Made by a program: the position numbers and the translations under genes. From positions 186,001 to 250,000 of the forward strand of contig PGYK01000005.1 of NCBI GenBank assembly GCA_002839605.1: DNA of 64,000 bases, read 5' to 3'. Shown in pieces: positions 1 through 13,473 of this stretch (its first letter is position 1; each line of letters begins with the position of its first letter). This DNA is from Methanomicrobiales archaeon HGW-Methanomicrobiales-3. GTDB lineage: Archaea; Halobacteriota; Methanomicrobia; Methanomicrobiales; Methanospirillaceae. The notes under the pieces were generated by a model. It was not told the DNA's origin. It did not search any database and worked only from the letters and a program-made list of their open reading frames with translations.

Positions 1-273
1 ACCAGGTGCTTTGATGCCTTCGATCACCGCCTCCCGTACCCGTACCGCCTGAGGCAACTGGGCTATACGCTTGGGACCATGTTCATCCGGTCCTACGAGC
101 AGGGTGAGCGCGTATACACCAGCATGCTCTGCCGGGGGTACGGCAGGGACAGTTATCTCTTTGTCGAACGAAAACCGCTGAAGGGTGGAGAATGGGCATT
201 TCTGTTCATCTCAATGGTCTTCATCATCGCCGTCCCGCTCGCGGTCTGGCTGAGCTCGTTCCGGTTATTGTAA
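1..273 (+). CDS. cbiQ: ECF transporter T component, CbiQ-like (C-terminal fragment)
   Basis: The reading frame is open from the first base, so only the last 90 residues are in the window. They match the end of CbiQ/EcfT, the membrane subunit that couples the two ATPases of an energy-coupling-factor importer to its substrate-binding subunit; CbiQ proteins serve cobalt or nickel uptake. The family-typical stretch with R-S-Y-E-x-G-E-R-V-Y then M-L-x-R-G-Y is present (about residues 29-48 of the fragment), followed by a terminal hydrophobic helix and a short tail. No ATPase gene follows within the window. The metal is inferred from the family and from the cobalamin demand of methanogens. Confidence 0.75.
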   Translation, partial: TRCFDAFDHRLPYPYRLRQLGYTLGTMFIRSYEQGERVYTSMLCRGYGRDSYLFVERKPLKGGEWAFLFISMVFIIAVPLAVWLSSFRLL

Positions 274-320
274 CCAGACCAACCCGAACCTTTTTTTCAT
301 CGCTCTCCCATACTTCCGCT

Positions 321-629
321 ATGGCTAGCCGTTTCGGTCGCGGGTTCATCACCAGCATCATGCTGGTTGCAGAACATTTCGGCCTCCCTCCAGAAAACGC
401 ATGGATGGGGGTTGGAGATCACGTTGAAGGGCTCGTTGTTCCGGAGAAGTTCAAAGGAACCGAGATCGAAGAGTTAACAACCCTGCTCCGGAAAAAAGTG
501 ATCTGGCATACGCCGGGCACCATGGACAAAGAGGATGCACGCGACGTGATCTTTGTGTTAAACCGGCTCGTAGTCGCAATTGACAAGGAGCTGGGGATTG
601 CCGATGCAGAGATCGGGGAGTTCCGGTAA
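321..629 (+). CDS. conserved-looking hypothetical protein, 102 aa
   Basis: I do not recognise this family. The start is taken as the ATG at 321 (MASRFGRGF) because the longer upstream reading overlaps the end of the cbiQ-like gene and reads as noncoding. The protein is soluble, mixed alpha/beta in appearance, with no cysteine cluster and no membrane segment. It begins 47 bases after the cbiQ-like gene on the same strand, so co-transcription is possible, but nothing in the sequence shows a role in metal uptake. Confidence 0.6.
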   Translation: MASRFGRGFITSIMLVAEHFGLPPENAWMGVGDHVEGLVVPEKFKGTEIEELTTLLRKKVIWHTPGTMDKEDARDVIFVLNRLVVAIDKELGIADAEIGEFR

Positions 630-5589
<4,960 letters not shown>

Positions 5590-5713
5590 TACCACCCTTT
5601 TTTACCCGGTCTGAAAAAATGTAACAAGGATTCTTGGTTTTCGGCCCGCGTTTTTTTGCAGGCATATATTTTTGTACCTCTACCTCCCAATGCAAAGTGA
5701 GACACGGATATTC

Positions 5714-6217
5714 ATGACGTATAACGAACGCGGACTTTCGGAATGTGTTGCCCAGATCCTGATCGCGTTCCTCGTCATCCTCGTTGCCCTCCTCATCATC
5801 GGGGCAATGACCGGGATTATCCCCGGACTGCTCCAGAAATCCGCGTTCATCGCAGTCACCGCATCATCGTTCGATACCGGCCCGGGAACCCACGTCATCC
5901 ACCTCTACCATAAGCAAGGTGATCTGGTCAACCTGAACGGCACTTCCCAGACTGACGGGGTTTCAGAGATCGCCATCATGCTCACACCCCCATCAGGTCA
6001 ACCGGTGCAGGTCCGGCCCGGCACAACGATCAAATCCACTGCCTGGGGTCCCGGCCAGTACCTGGCGATCTACGAGCCCAGCACCAGTCCTGGCATCTAC
6101 GAGTATTCCGATTTACCCACGGCAGGGACGGATATCCCGGCAGGAGACTACACCGTCCAGATCATCGATTCGAAAGTGAATGTGCTCCTCCATACCCTGA
6201 AAGTTACCATTCCCTGA
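5714..6217 (+). CDS. archaeal type IV pilin-like protein
   Basis: This is a 167-residue protein with a class III (prepilin-type) signal: a short N-terminus MTYNERG, a likely prepilin-peptidase site after Gly7, then a hydrophobic helix of about 24 residues (ILIAFLVILVALLIIGAM). The rest is a beta-rich extracytoplasmic domain with no cysteine. Such proteins are assembled into archaeal pili or stay anchored at the membrane. I chose ATG 5714 because the signal is then of normal length; an alternative ATG at 5690 would lengthen the N-terminus by eight residues. There is no strong ribosome-binding site at either start. The exact role is unknown. Confidence 0.65.
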   Translation: MTYNERGLSECVAQILIAFLVILVALLIIGAMTGIIPGLLQKSAFIAVTASSFDTGPGTHVIHLYHKQGDLVNLNGTSQTDGVSEIAIMLTPPSGQPVQVRPGTTIKSTAWGPGQYLAIYEPSTSPGIYEYSDLPTAGTDIPAGDYTVQIIDSKVNVLLHTLKVTIP

Positions 6218-6300
6218 TGCGGCAATCATTCCAGGCACCCCCTCTTCCGGATCCCGCATCATTTATCACCATCCCCCCCAATTTCTCTCATGATACGTGC

Positions 6301-6717
6301 ATGTTCAGGAAGACAATTTCCATCAGATCGCAGACCGAGGGGGAGATCTTCGACATTACGCCACAGGTGAAGGCAGTTGTTCGCGAAAGCGGGATTGTCG
6401 ACGGGCTTGTCCATCTCTTTGTCCGGCACTCCACTGCTGCGCTTACGACCATCGAGTACGAGAATGGCGTGCTCGCCGACCTGAAACGATCGCTCTCCGT
6501 ACTGGCTCCGGATGATATCCCCTATGCCCATGATTCCCGCTGGGGGGACGGGAACGGGCGCTCTCATGTCAAAGCTGCGCTTGTCGGCCCCGACCTTACC
6601 GTTCCGCTTGCCGCAGGAGAACTGATGTGCGGAACATGGCAGCAGATCGTGCTTCTGGAACTGGACGCAAATGCCGGGCGGGAGCGGACGATCATCTGTA
6701 CGGTTATCGGCGGGTGA
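6301..6717 (+). CDS. YjbQ/UPF0047 family protein
   Basis: This is a 138-residue protein of the YjbQ family, annotated in databases as secondary thiamine-phosphate synthase; its true cellular role is not settled. Family signatures are visible: VRHSTAALTTIEYENG, HDSRWGDGNGRSHVKAALVG and AGELMCGTWQQIVLLELD. The conserved histidines and the glutamate of the presumed active site are present. The open frame extends 28 codons upstream, but ATG 6301 gives the family length. The upstream extension overlaps the pilin-like gene by one base and has no recognisable content. Confidence 0.85.
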   Translation: MFRKTISIRSQTEGEIFDITPQVKAVVRESGIVDGLVHLFVRHSTAALTTIEYENGVLADLKRSLSVLAPDDIPYAHDSRWGDGNGRSHVKAALVGPDLTVPLAAGELMCGTWQQIVLLELDANAGRERTIICTVIGG

Positions 6718-6780
6718 GGGCAGATTATCTGCAAAGGCGCCCTGCAGGAACCTGTAATACGTCTTGGGAAGGATATGACA

Positions 6781-7647
6781 ATGGAACTCAAAGAGCAGAT
6801 CCGGAAACGGTGCGCTGAACAGGAGATTCCGCTGGTCGGATTTGCGCCGGCAGCCCGCTGGGACGAGCCCATCTTCCTGCCATGGGTGCCGGATGAGTTC
6901 CGGCCCCGTGCAATCTTTCCGGAAACCGCTACGGTTATCGTTCTCGGGCTGCCGGTCAGCCTTCCGGTGATCGAGACCGCCCCGTCCATCCATTACCACG
7001 AACTCTACCGCACGGTCAACACCCTGCTGGATATGCATGGCTACCGGCTTTCTGAATGGCTCACCCGCGAGGGGCATCCCTCGCTCTGGATTCCCCGCGA
7101 CGGTTACGGCTCGATAGCGATCCTCAAAGAGAACCCGGTCGCCTTCTTTTCCCACCGGCACGCGGCACTCCTGGCCGGCCTCGGGACGTTTGGCGTGAAC
7201 AATACCCTCCTGACGCGGGAGTTCGGGCCCCGGGTGCGGTTCGTTTCTATCTTCACGAGCGCCGCGATACCCCCCGATCCGCTCATCACCGAACCGCTAT
7301 GTACCCGCTGCATGCGATGTGTGAAAGCATGCCCGGTCAAGGCGCTCTCCGGAAAAGATTATCCGGAAGGGCTTACCGACAAGCGAGCCTGTTCGTTGCG
7401 TTCCGAAGCGCTCGCAAAACGATCCATATCGCCCTGTGGGCTCTGTATCAGGGTCTGCCCGGCAGGTGAGGACCGGAAACGGTACGGCAGGACGGATATG
7501 GCGATCTATGATGGTGACGATATGCGATACAGGCGTTACCACCAGGCATGGAATCATGTTCGGACCTATGGCGGCGCAAAACGGCAGCCCCCGGCGCCAC
7601 AGAATCCCGATCCTTTAAATACAAACAACCCAAAATCCGGGGTATGA
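6781..7647 (+). CDS. QueG-like double [4Fe-4S] protein (epoxyqueuosine reductase family homologue)
   Basis: A 288-residue iron-sulfur protein. The C-terminal half carries two ferredoxin-type clusters: C174-x2-C177-x2-C180-x3-C184-P and C204 with C219-x2-C222-x3-C226-P. The region before them (SHRHAALLAGLGTFGVNN) resembles epoxyqueuosine reductase and corrinoid-reductase-like proteins. It is shorter than bacterial QueG, and the queuosine pathway is not evident here, so a redox role on another substrate is as likely. ATG 6781 is preferred over 6775 because GGGAAGG lies at a better distance. The stop overlaps the next ATG (ATGA at 7644-7647). Confidence 0.75.
   Translation: MELKEQIRKRCAEQEIPLVGFAPAARWDEPIFLPWVPDEFRPRAIFPETATVIVLGLPVSLPVIETAPSIHYHELYRTVNTLLDMHGYRLSEWLTREGHPSLWIPRDGYGSIAILKENPVAFFSHRHAALLAGLGTFGVNNTLLTREFGPRVRFVSIFTSAAIPPDPLITEPLCTRCMRCVKACPVKALSGKDYPEGLTDKRACSLRSEALAKRSISPCGLCIRVCPAGEDRKRYGRTDMAIYDGDDMRYRRYHQAWNHVRTYGGAKRQPPAPQNPDPLNTNNPKSGV
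7613..7622 (+). promoter_or_regulatory. TATA box inside the 3' end of the preceding gene
   Basis: CTTTAAATAC lies about 27 bases before the ATG at 7644. At the usual archaeal spacing this would start transcription almost at that ATG and give a leaderless mRNA for the META lipoprotein, even though that gene also overlaps the preceding gene. Confidence 0.45.
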
Positions 7648-8165
7648 ACCGTATCTCCGTATACTTTGTCTTCCTTCTCGTTGTTGCCGCAATGGCTGCC
7701 GGCTGCACCACCCCGCAAACCCCGGCGCCCGTTGCAACACCGGTCCCGACCACGGATACCACCCCCGTTCCGGTTGCACCGCCCGTTCCCGAATCCCTTG
7801 TTGGCCACTGGACCCTCACCACGATGGGCATCCAGGACGGGACTGCCGTCATCCACCCGGATTATGGGATTACCCTGACGCTCAACCCTGACGGTTCGCT
7901 GACCGGCTACACCGGCTGCAACAATTATTTCGGATCCTTTACCCTGACCGGGGCAGTGACCCCCAAAGGTGCGGGGATGGCCATCAGTGATATTGGTATG
8001 ACCAAGATGTACTGCGCACCATACGCAGAGCAGGAACAGGATTACCTTGCCATTCTAAAAAAGACCGCAGCATTTGATGCCAGTGCTACTGAACTGACAC
8101 TCACGGCAGACACCATGGATGTTCTCGTCTACCAGCGCACGGAAACGCTGCCAACGCCCGCGTAA
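7644..8165 (+). CDS. META-domain lipoprotein
   Basis: A 173-residue exported protein. The N-terminal signal ends in a lipobox AAGC (Cys about residue 21), so the mature protein would be lipid-anchored. A proline/threonine-rich linker (about 25-50) is followed by a META/HslJ domain with GHWTL, the Y-T-G-C-N-N-Y motif and a closing beta strand. HslJ-type domains occur in heat- or novobiocin-related envelope proteins, but their biochemical role is unknown. The start overlaps the stop of the preceding gene by four bases. Confidence 0.8.
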   Translation: MNRISVYFVFLLVVAAMAAGCTTPQTPAPVATPVPTTDTTPVPVAPPVPESLVGHWTLTTMGIQDGTAVIHPDYGITLTLNPDGSLTGYTGCNNYFGSFTLTGAVTPKGAGMAISDIGMTKMYCAPYAEQEQDYLAILKKTAAFDASATELTLTADTMDVLVYQRTETLPTPA

Positions 8166-8256
8166 CTGCCATATCCGGCCCCAAGCCGGTTTTCCACCCA
8201 ATTTTTCTCTTAAATAATCTTAAAAACAAACCGTTTTCCCGGAATCTATAGAGAAA

Positions 8257-8266
8257 GTTTTATACC
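8257..8266 (+). promoter_or_regulatory. TATA box for the large sensor kinase operon
   Basis: GTTTTATACC precedes the kinase gene. Expected initiation near 8285-8290 lies downstream of a possible TTG start at 8280, which supports the ATG at 8307 as the true start. Confidence 0.5.
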
Positions 8267-8306
8267 AGATTGCAGTATTTTGTATATTCATGGAGCGGTG
8301 TGCAGC

Positions 8307-11300
8307 ATGGATCCTGAGGGCGGGGATTGGAGAGGACCATCACTTCCGGTAACTTCCCAGCCATCACCGGCCAACGGGAAGAACACGGTCTCCATTACTG
8401 TTCTCTATGTTGATGATGAACCTGCACTTCTGGATCCGGTCCGCCATTATCTTGAACGAAAAGGAACCTTTACGGTAGAGACCGCCACCAGCGCAAAGAG
8501 CGCACTGTCCCTGATCCGGAAAAAACCATTCGACGTCATCGTCTCGGATTACCAGATGCCGGTGATGGACGGGATCCAGCTCTTAAAACTCCTGCGGGAG
8601 GAGAACAATCCCATACCGTTCATCCTGTTCACCGGCAAAGGCCACGAGGACGTGGTGGTTGAAGCGTACAATGCCGGGGCCGATTTCTACATCCCAAAAG
8701 GCGGCAACCCAAAAGCCATGTTCCTCGATCTCACCCAGAAGATCACCCAGATCGTCACCCGTCGAAGGTCCGAGCTGGCGCTGTTTGAGAGCGAGGAGCG
8801 GTACCGTAAGGTGGTCGAGCAGAGTCATGATGCCATCTTCATCTACCAGAAGTCAAACCTGGTCTTTGTCAACGACCAGGTGGTGAAGATCTCCGGGTAC
8901 ACAAAAGAGGATATTCTCCGGCTCAACATCTGGGACATCATCCACCCGGATGACCAGAAACCCTTAATGGATATGGCACGGGAACAGGAATCGGCAACGT
9001 CAGTTCCCAGTACCTTTGAAGCCCGGATCCTCACCCGGAGCGGTGAGTTGCGGTACCTTGAGATCGCGATAACCTCGCTTGCCTTCAATGGTGTGGAATC
9101 CGTCCTCGGATCTGCCCGCGACATCACCGAACGAAAACATGCCGAAGAAGCGATCAGAAAGAGCGAGGAGAAGTACCGCTCGATCTTCAATACCTTCGAT
9201 GACCTCTATTACCAGACGGATATGAACGGAATCATCACAACCCTCTCGCCATCCTGTAAAAAAATTACCGGGTGGGACCCGTCCGAACTGATCGGATTGC
9301 AGGTGACCGATCTTTACCCGTACCCGGAACAGCGCAAACTCCTGCTCGATCACATGTTTGTGAACGGCGAGGTCCATGATTACGAAGTGATCCTGCGCAA
9401 CAAGAAAGGTGAAAACCTCAATGTTTCTGTCACCAGCCATGTTGTTCGGAATGAAGCGGGCGAACCCGTTGCCATTGAAGGGGCCCTCAGGAATATCACC
9501 GAAAGGATCCGGGTCGAGAACGCGCTCCACGCCAGCGAAGTCCGGTTCCGGACGCTCGCAGACTTCCTCCCGGTCATGGTCTTTGAGACCGATCTGAACG
9601 GCATGCTCACGTTCGGCAACCGCCTGATCCTTCCGGTTTTTGGGATCGACCCTTCGGCAATCGGGTCCGATATCAATGTTCTCAATTATATTGTACCCGA
9701 AGAACGGGAGATGGCACGGGAAAATATCAGGAAGATGTATGCCGGGATCCCGCGCAGTTCCAATGAATATACGTTAATCCGGCATGACGGAACCACCTTT
9801 TCGGCCATGATCTCGACCAGCGCAATCCAGGAAGACAGGACCAAAGCACCGGTCGGCATGCGGGGCGTCATCATTGACCTGACCGAGCGAAAGGAGGCAG
9901 AAAAGGCACTCCGCGAGAGCGAGGAGTTGTTCCGTACCCTCTTCAACAATGCCAGCGACGCAATCTATCTCCACGAGATGCGGCCGGACGGGAAGCCGGG
10001 GCAGTACATCATGGTCAACGAGATCGCCTGCACCCGTCTTGGATATTCGCGCGAGGAACTCCTCGGAATGTCGCCGTTCGATATCGTGAGTATCGCCCAC
10101 ACCCTTAGCATGGCGGATATCTCCCGCGAGATCCGGAAAACCGGGCAGGCAACCTTCGATGCAGTTCACAAAAGAAAGGACGGGTCGGAATATGCCGTAG
10201 AGATCAATGCCCACCTCTTCGATCTGCAGGGCCGGCAGGTGTCCTTGTCCATTGCCCGGGACATCACGGAACGCAAGCAGATGGAGGATGCCATCCGGGC
10301 AAGCGAGCAGCGACTGCACGCGATCATCGATGGCGCAGCCATCCCGCTCTTTGTCATCAACCGGAACCATGAGGTCATCTACTGGAACCGGATGCTCGCC
10401 CGGTATACGAAAATTTCAGAAGAAGACATCTTAGGGACAAAAGAGACCTGGAAAGCCTTTTACGACATGCCCCGCCCGGTCATGGCCGATCTCGTCATTG
10501 ATAACAACCTTGTTGCACTGGATGAATGGTACAAGGGAGAATGCACAGAGTCAAAGCACACCCCGGGTGCCTTTGAGTTTACGGAATTCTTTAAAGAAAT
10601 CGGCAAAAACGGTACCTGGCTCCACTGCACGGCAATCGTGATCCGCGATGACCGGGGAGACGTTATCGGCGCCCTTGAAACCCTTGAGGATGTCACCGAA
10701 CAACGCAAAGCCGAAGAGGAACTCATTGGCAGCGAGACCTATCTCAAGACGATCTTCAACTCCGTCCAGACCGCGCTCGTCATCATCGAGCCGGAGACTC
10801 ACCGGATCTTCGATCTCAACCCTGCGGCAGAGAGGCTGGTCGGGATTGGCCGCGAAGAACTCATCGGGAAACCCTGCCAGCAGGGGATCTGCCCGGTAAA
10901 GGAGGGACGGTGCCCGATAACCGATCTCAAGCTCTGGTTTGAGAATACCGAACAGCTCATCATCACGGCATCGGGAACGAAAGTTCCGGTAACCAAGACC
11001 ATTGTTCCGGTCACGATCACCGGAAAACACTACCTTTTGGAGAACATTCTCGACATCACCGACCGCAAACGGGCAGAGGACGCCATGCAGAAGGCGTATT
11101 TCGAGCTCGAACAGAAGGTTGAAGAGCGGACTTCTGAACTGAGCAGGCTCACCGGAAACCTCCGGAGCGAAATTGCTGAACGGAACCGGGTCATGGAAGC
11201 CCTCAGGATAAGCGAGGAGAAGTACCGTTCGCTCGTGGAACAGACCAACGATCTCGTCTTCCATATCGATAAAGATGGGCTTATCACGTATATCAGCCCG

Positions 11301-12227
11301 AACATCCGGTCAATCCTTGGCTTTTTGGACACGGATGTCCTCAACAAAAGCCCGACCCTGTTCATGACAAAAGCCAGCCAGCCGGCTTTTGTGAGTCTGC
11401 ACGAGCATAATATCAGCCTCCAGAATCCCGTATCCGGCATCGAACTCTCGTTTGTGGATACCGAAGGACAGGTGCACCTCTTTGAGATCAACGGCACACC
11501 CCACATTGACGCATCAGGCACCTTCATCGGTTTTTCGGGAATTGCCCGCGACATCACCGATAAAAAGGCTCTCCAGGACGAGATCTCCGCATCGTTAAAG
11601 GAGAAGGAGATCCTCCTAAAAGAGATTCACCACCGGGTCAAGAACAACATGCAGGTGATATCGAGCCTGCTCAGTTTGCAGGCAAAGATGGTGAAAGACG
11701 AGAAGAGCCGGGATGCGATAAAAGAGAGCCAGAACCGCGTGATGTCGATTGCGCTCGTCCACGAGAAACTCTATAAATCAAAAAGTCTCGCAGAGATCAA
11801 TTACAGCGAATATATCCGGAAAGTGGCGCAGAACCTGCTCGACTCGTACAATGTCCAGGCAGACAAGGTGGAGCTGACCGTTGAGGCAGATGAGATCATC
11901 CTGCCGATTAGTAAAGCAATCCCCGTCAGCCTGATCATCAACGAGCTCCTCTCCAATTCCTTAAAATATGCATTTCCTGATGACCGGAAAGGAACCGTCG
12001 GGATTATCCTTAAAAAGGAGGGTGACCGGTATCTCCTCACAGTCCGGGACAACGGCGTGGGCCTCCCTGCCGGGTTCGCGTGGGAGAAGACGGAAACGCT
12101 GGGTCTCCAGCTCGTGACCTCCCTTGTGGGGCAATTGGCCGGTACCATCGACTTTTCAGGAGATGGCGGATGTGAATTCAGGATAGCTTTTACCGTAGAG
12201 GCAGGAACAGGTGAAGATCATGGGTGA
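8307..12227 (+). CDS. hybrid sensor histidine kinase: REC, seven PAS domains, HisKA_2, HATPase
   Basis: A 1306-residue cytoplasmic sensor kinase. An N-terminal receiver (about 31-150) has acidic DD and phospho-acceptor Asp81 in SDYQMPVMDG. Seven PAS/PAC units follow, each ending in a recognisable I-T-E-R-K-like junction. A coiled coil precedes the seventh. The HisKA_2-type dimerisation box is K-E-I-H-H-R-V-K-N-N, with phospho-His at 1109, followed by an HATPase domain (NELLSNSLKYAF; DNGVGLP; GLQLV). No transmembrane helix is seen, so signals are probably intracellular. The gene overlaps the response regulator at 12220, which makes that protein a likely partner. Confidence 0.92.
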   Translation: MDPEGGDWRGPSLPVTSQPSPANGKNTVSITVLYVDDEPALLDPVRHYLERKGTFTVETATSAKSALSLIRKKPFDVIVSDYQMPVMDGIQLLKLLREENNPIPFILFTGKGHEDVVVEAYNAGADFYIPKGGNPKAMFLDLTQKITQIVTRRRSELALFESEERYRKVVEQSHDAIFIYQKSNLVFVNDQVVKISGYTKEDILRLNIWDIIHPDDQKPLMDMAREQESATSVPSTFEARILTRSGELRYLEIAITSLAFNGVESVLGSARDITERKHAEEAIRKSEEKYRSIFNTFDDLYYQTDMNGIITTLSPSCKKITGWDPSELIGLQVTDLYPYPEQRKLLLDHMFVNGEVHDYEVILRNKKGENLNVSVTSHVVRNEAGEPVAIEGALRNITERIRVENALHASEVRFRTLADFLPVMVFETDLNGMLTFGNRLILPVFGIDPSAIGSDINVLNYIVPEEREMARENIRKMYAGIPRSSNEYTLIRHDGTTFSAMISTSAIQEDRTKAPVGMRGVIIDLTERKEAEKALRESEELFRTLFNNASDAIYLHEMRPDGKPGQYIMVNEIACTRLGYSREELLGMSPFDIVSIAHTLSMADISREIRKTGQATFDAVHKRKDGSEYAVEINAHLFDLQGRQVSLSIARDITERKQMEDAIRASEQRLHAIIDGAAIPLFVINRNHEVIYWNRMLARYTKISEEDILGTKETWKAFYDMPRPVMADLVIDNNLVALDEWYKGECTESKHTPGAFEFTEFFKEIGKNGTWLHCTAIVIRDDRGDVIGALETLEDVTEQRKAEEELIGSETYLKTIFNSVQTALVIIEPETHRIFDLNPAAERLVGIGREELIGKPCQQGICPVKEGRCPITDLKLWFENTEQLIITASGTKVPVTKTIVPVTITGKHYLLENILDITDRKRAEDAMQKAYFELEQKVEERTSELSRLTGNLRSEIAERNRVMEALRISEEKYRSLVEQTNDLVFHIDKDGLITYISPNIRSILGFLDTDVLNKSPTLFMTKASQPAFVSLHEHNISLQNPVSGIELSFVDTEGQVHLFEINGTPHIDASGTFIGFSGIARDITDKKALQDEISASLKEKEILLKEIHHRVKNNMQVISSLLSLQAKMVKDEKSRDAIKESQNRVMSIALVHEKLYKSKSLAEINYSEYIRKVAQNLLDSYNVQADKVELTVEADEIILPISKAIPVSLIINELLSNSLKYAFPDDRKGTVGIILKKEGDRYLLTVRDNGVGLPAGFAWEKTETLGLQLVTSLVGQLAGTIDFSGDGGCEFRIAFTVEAGTGEDHG

Positions 12228-13326
12228 GACAAAAATTCTTGTGGTTGAGGATGAGGCAATAACCGGTATGGATATCCAGAGAAGTCTGGTTGAGATGGGA
12301 TACTCGGTTGTAGCGGTAGCAACGACCGGCGAACTGGCAGTCCGTAAGGCATCAGAACTGCACCCGGACCTGATCCTGATGGATATCATGCTTGCAGGGA
12401 AGATGAACGGAATCGAGGCAGCAGAAGAGATCAAACGGCAGCTCCGCATCCCGGTGATCTACCTCTCGGCCTACAGCGATGACTCGTACCTGGCAAAAGC
12501 CAAGCTCACCGAGCCCTTCGGGTATATCCTCAAGCCGTTCCGGGAACTGGAACTCAAGACCACCATCGAGATGGCATTGTACAAGCATGCCATGGAACAC
12601 GCGCTCCGGGTCAGCGAAGCGACCACCCGCGTCCTCCTGAATGCCACCGATGACATCCTCTTCCTTGCCGATACCAATGGTCGCATCCTTGCAGCGAACG
12701 AGTCCCTGGCTCACCAGTCGGGAAAATCTGTCAGTGAACTCACCGGGACCAACACATCCGGTCTTGTCACGCAGGGTATCCTCTCCCAGCGGATGGCTGG
12801 CTGGAACGTGAACATCACCCACAAAAAACCCGAGCACTTTGAAGAGGAGTTCCGGGGCAGGTGGTTTGATACCACGGTCTACCCCGTCCTCAATCCCGAA
12901 GGAGACGTGGTATTGTTTGCCGTCTATATCAGGAACGTCTCATCCAGCAAGAGGACAGAAGAACAGGCACGGCTCAACGAGGAGTTCTTCCGTTCCTTAA
13001 TCGAGGACACCTCCGATATCATCGCCATCCTCAACAGTGACGGCACAATACGGCACGAGAGCCCCTCCATCAACCGGACCCTGGGCTACACGGCAGAAGA
13101 TCTCGTCAACAAACCCCTCTATACCATCATCCCGGAGAACGATGTGGCAGCGGCCCGGGAGATCGTTGCCGGGATTCTTGAAAGCCCGGGAATGATCCGG
13201 CCGATCCGGCTGGTGCTCAAAAAGAAAGACGGCAGCACCTGTGTCATGGAAGGGATCATCAGCAACTTATACGGCAACCCGGTCATTGACGGAATTGTAT
13301 TAAACGGGTGGATCCGCAAGGGCTGA
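12220..13326 (+). CDS. response regulator with two PAS domains
   Basis: A 368-residue protein. The receiver domain (residues 1-120) has the ILVVEDEA acidic pocket, phospho-acceptor Asp in LILMDIML, and S/T and K switch residues (YLSAY, LKPF). It is followed by two PAS domains (about 135-250 and 260-365) and no DNA-binding or enzymatic output domain. The ATG at 12220 has AGGTGA five bases upstream and lies within the end of the kinase gene. It probably relays phosphate or binds a further partner. Convergent with the ahb cluster downstream. Confidence 0.9.
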   Translation: MGETKILVVEDEAITGMDIQRSLVEMGYSVVAVATTGELAVRKASELHPDLILMDIMLAGKMNGIEAAEEIKRQLRIPVIYLSAYSDDSYLAKAKLTEPFGYILKPFRELELKTTIEMALYKHAMEHALRVSEATTRVLLNATDDILFLADTNGRILAANESLAHQSGKSVSELTGTNTSGLVTQGILSQRMAGWNVNITHKKPEHFEEEFRGRWFDTTVYPVLNPEGDVVLFAVYIRNVSSSKRTEEQARLNEEFFRSLIEDTSDIIAILNSDGTIRHESPSINRTLGYTAEDLVNKPLYTIIPENDVAAAREIVAGILESPGMIRPIRLVLKKKDGSTCVMEGIISNLYGNPVIDGIVLNGWIRKG

Positions 13327-13473
13327 TCGCTGCGGCGGTTTACCGGCAGGGAGTGTTTTTCCCACTCCTGCACCAATCGGGCCCCTGCCGGGGACGGGGG
13401 CCAATACGATACAGCAGGACCGGTACCACATCCTTCTCGCAGGAGGGGGGTTCACCATTCCAAGGGGTGGCAA

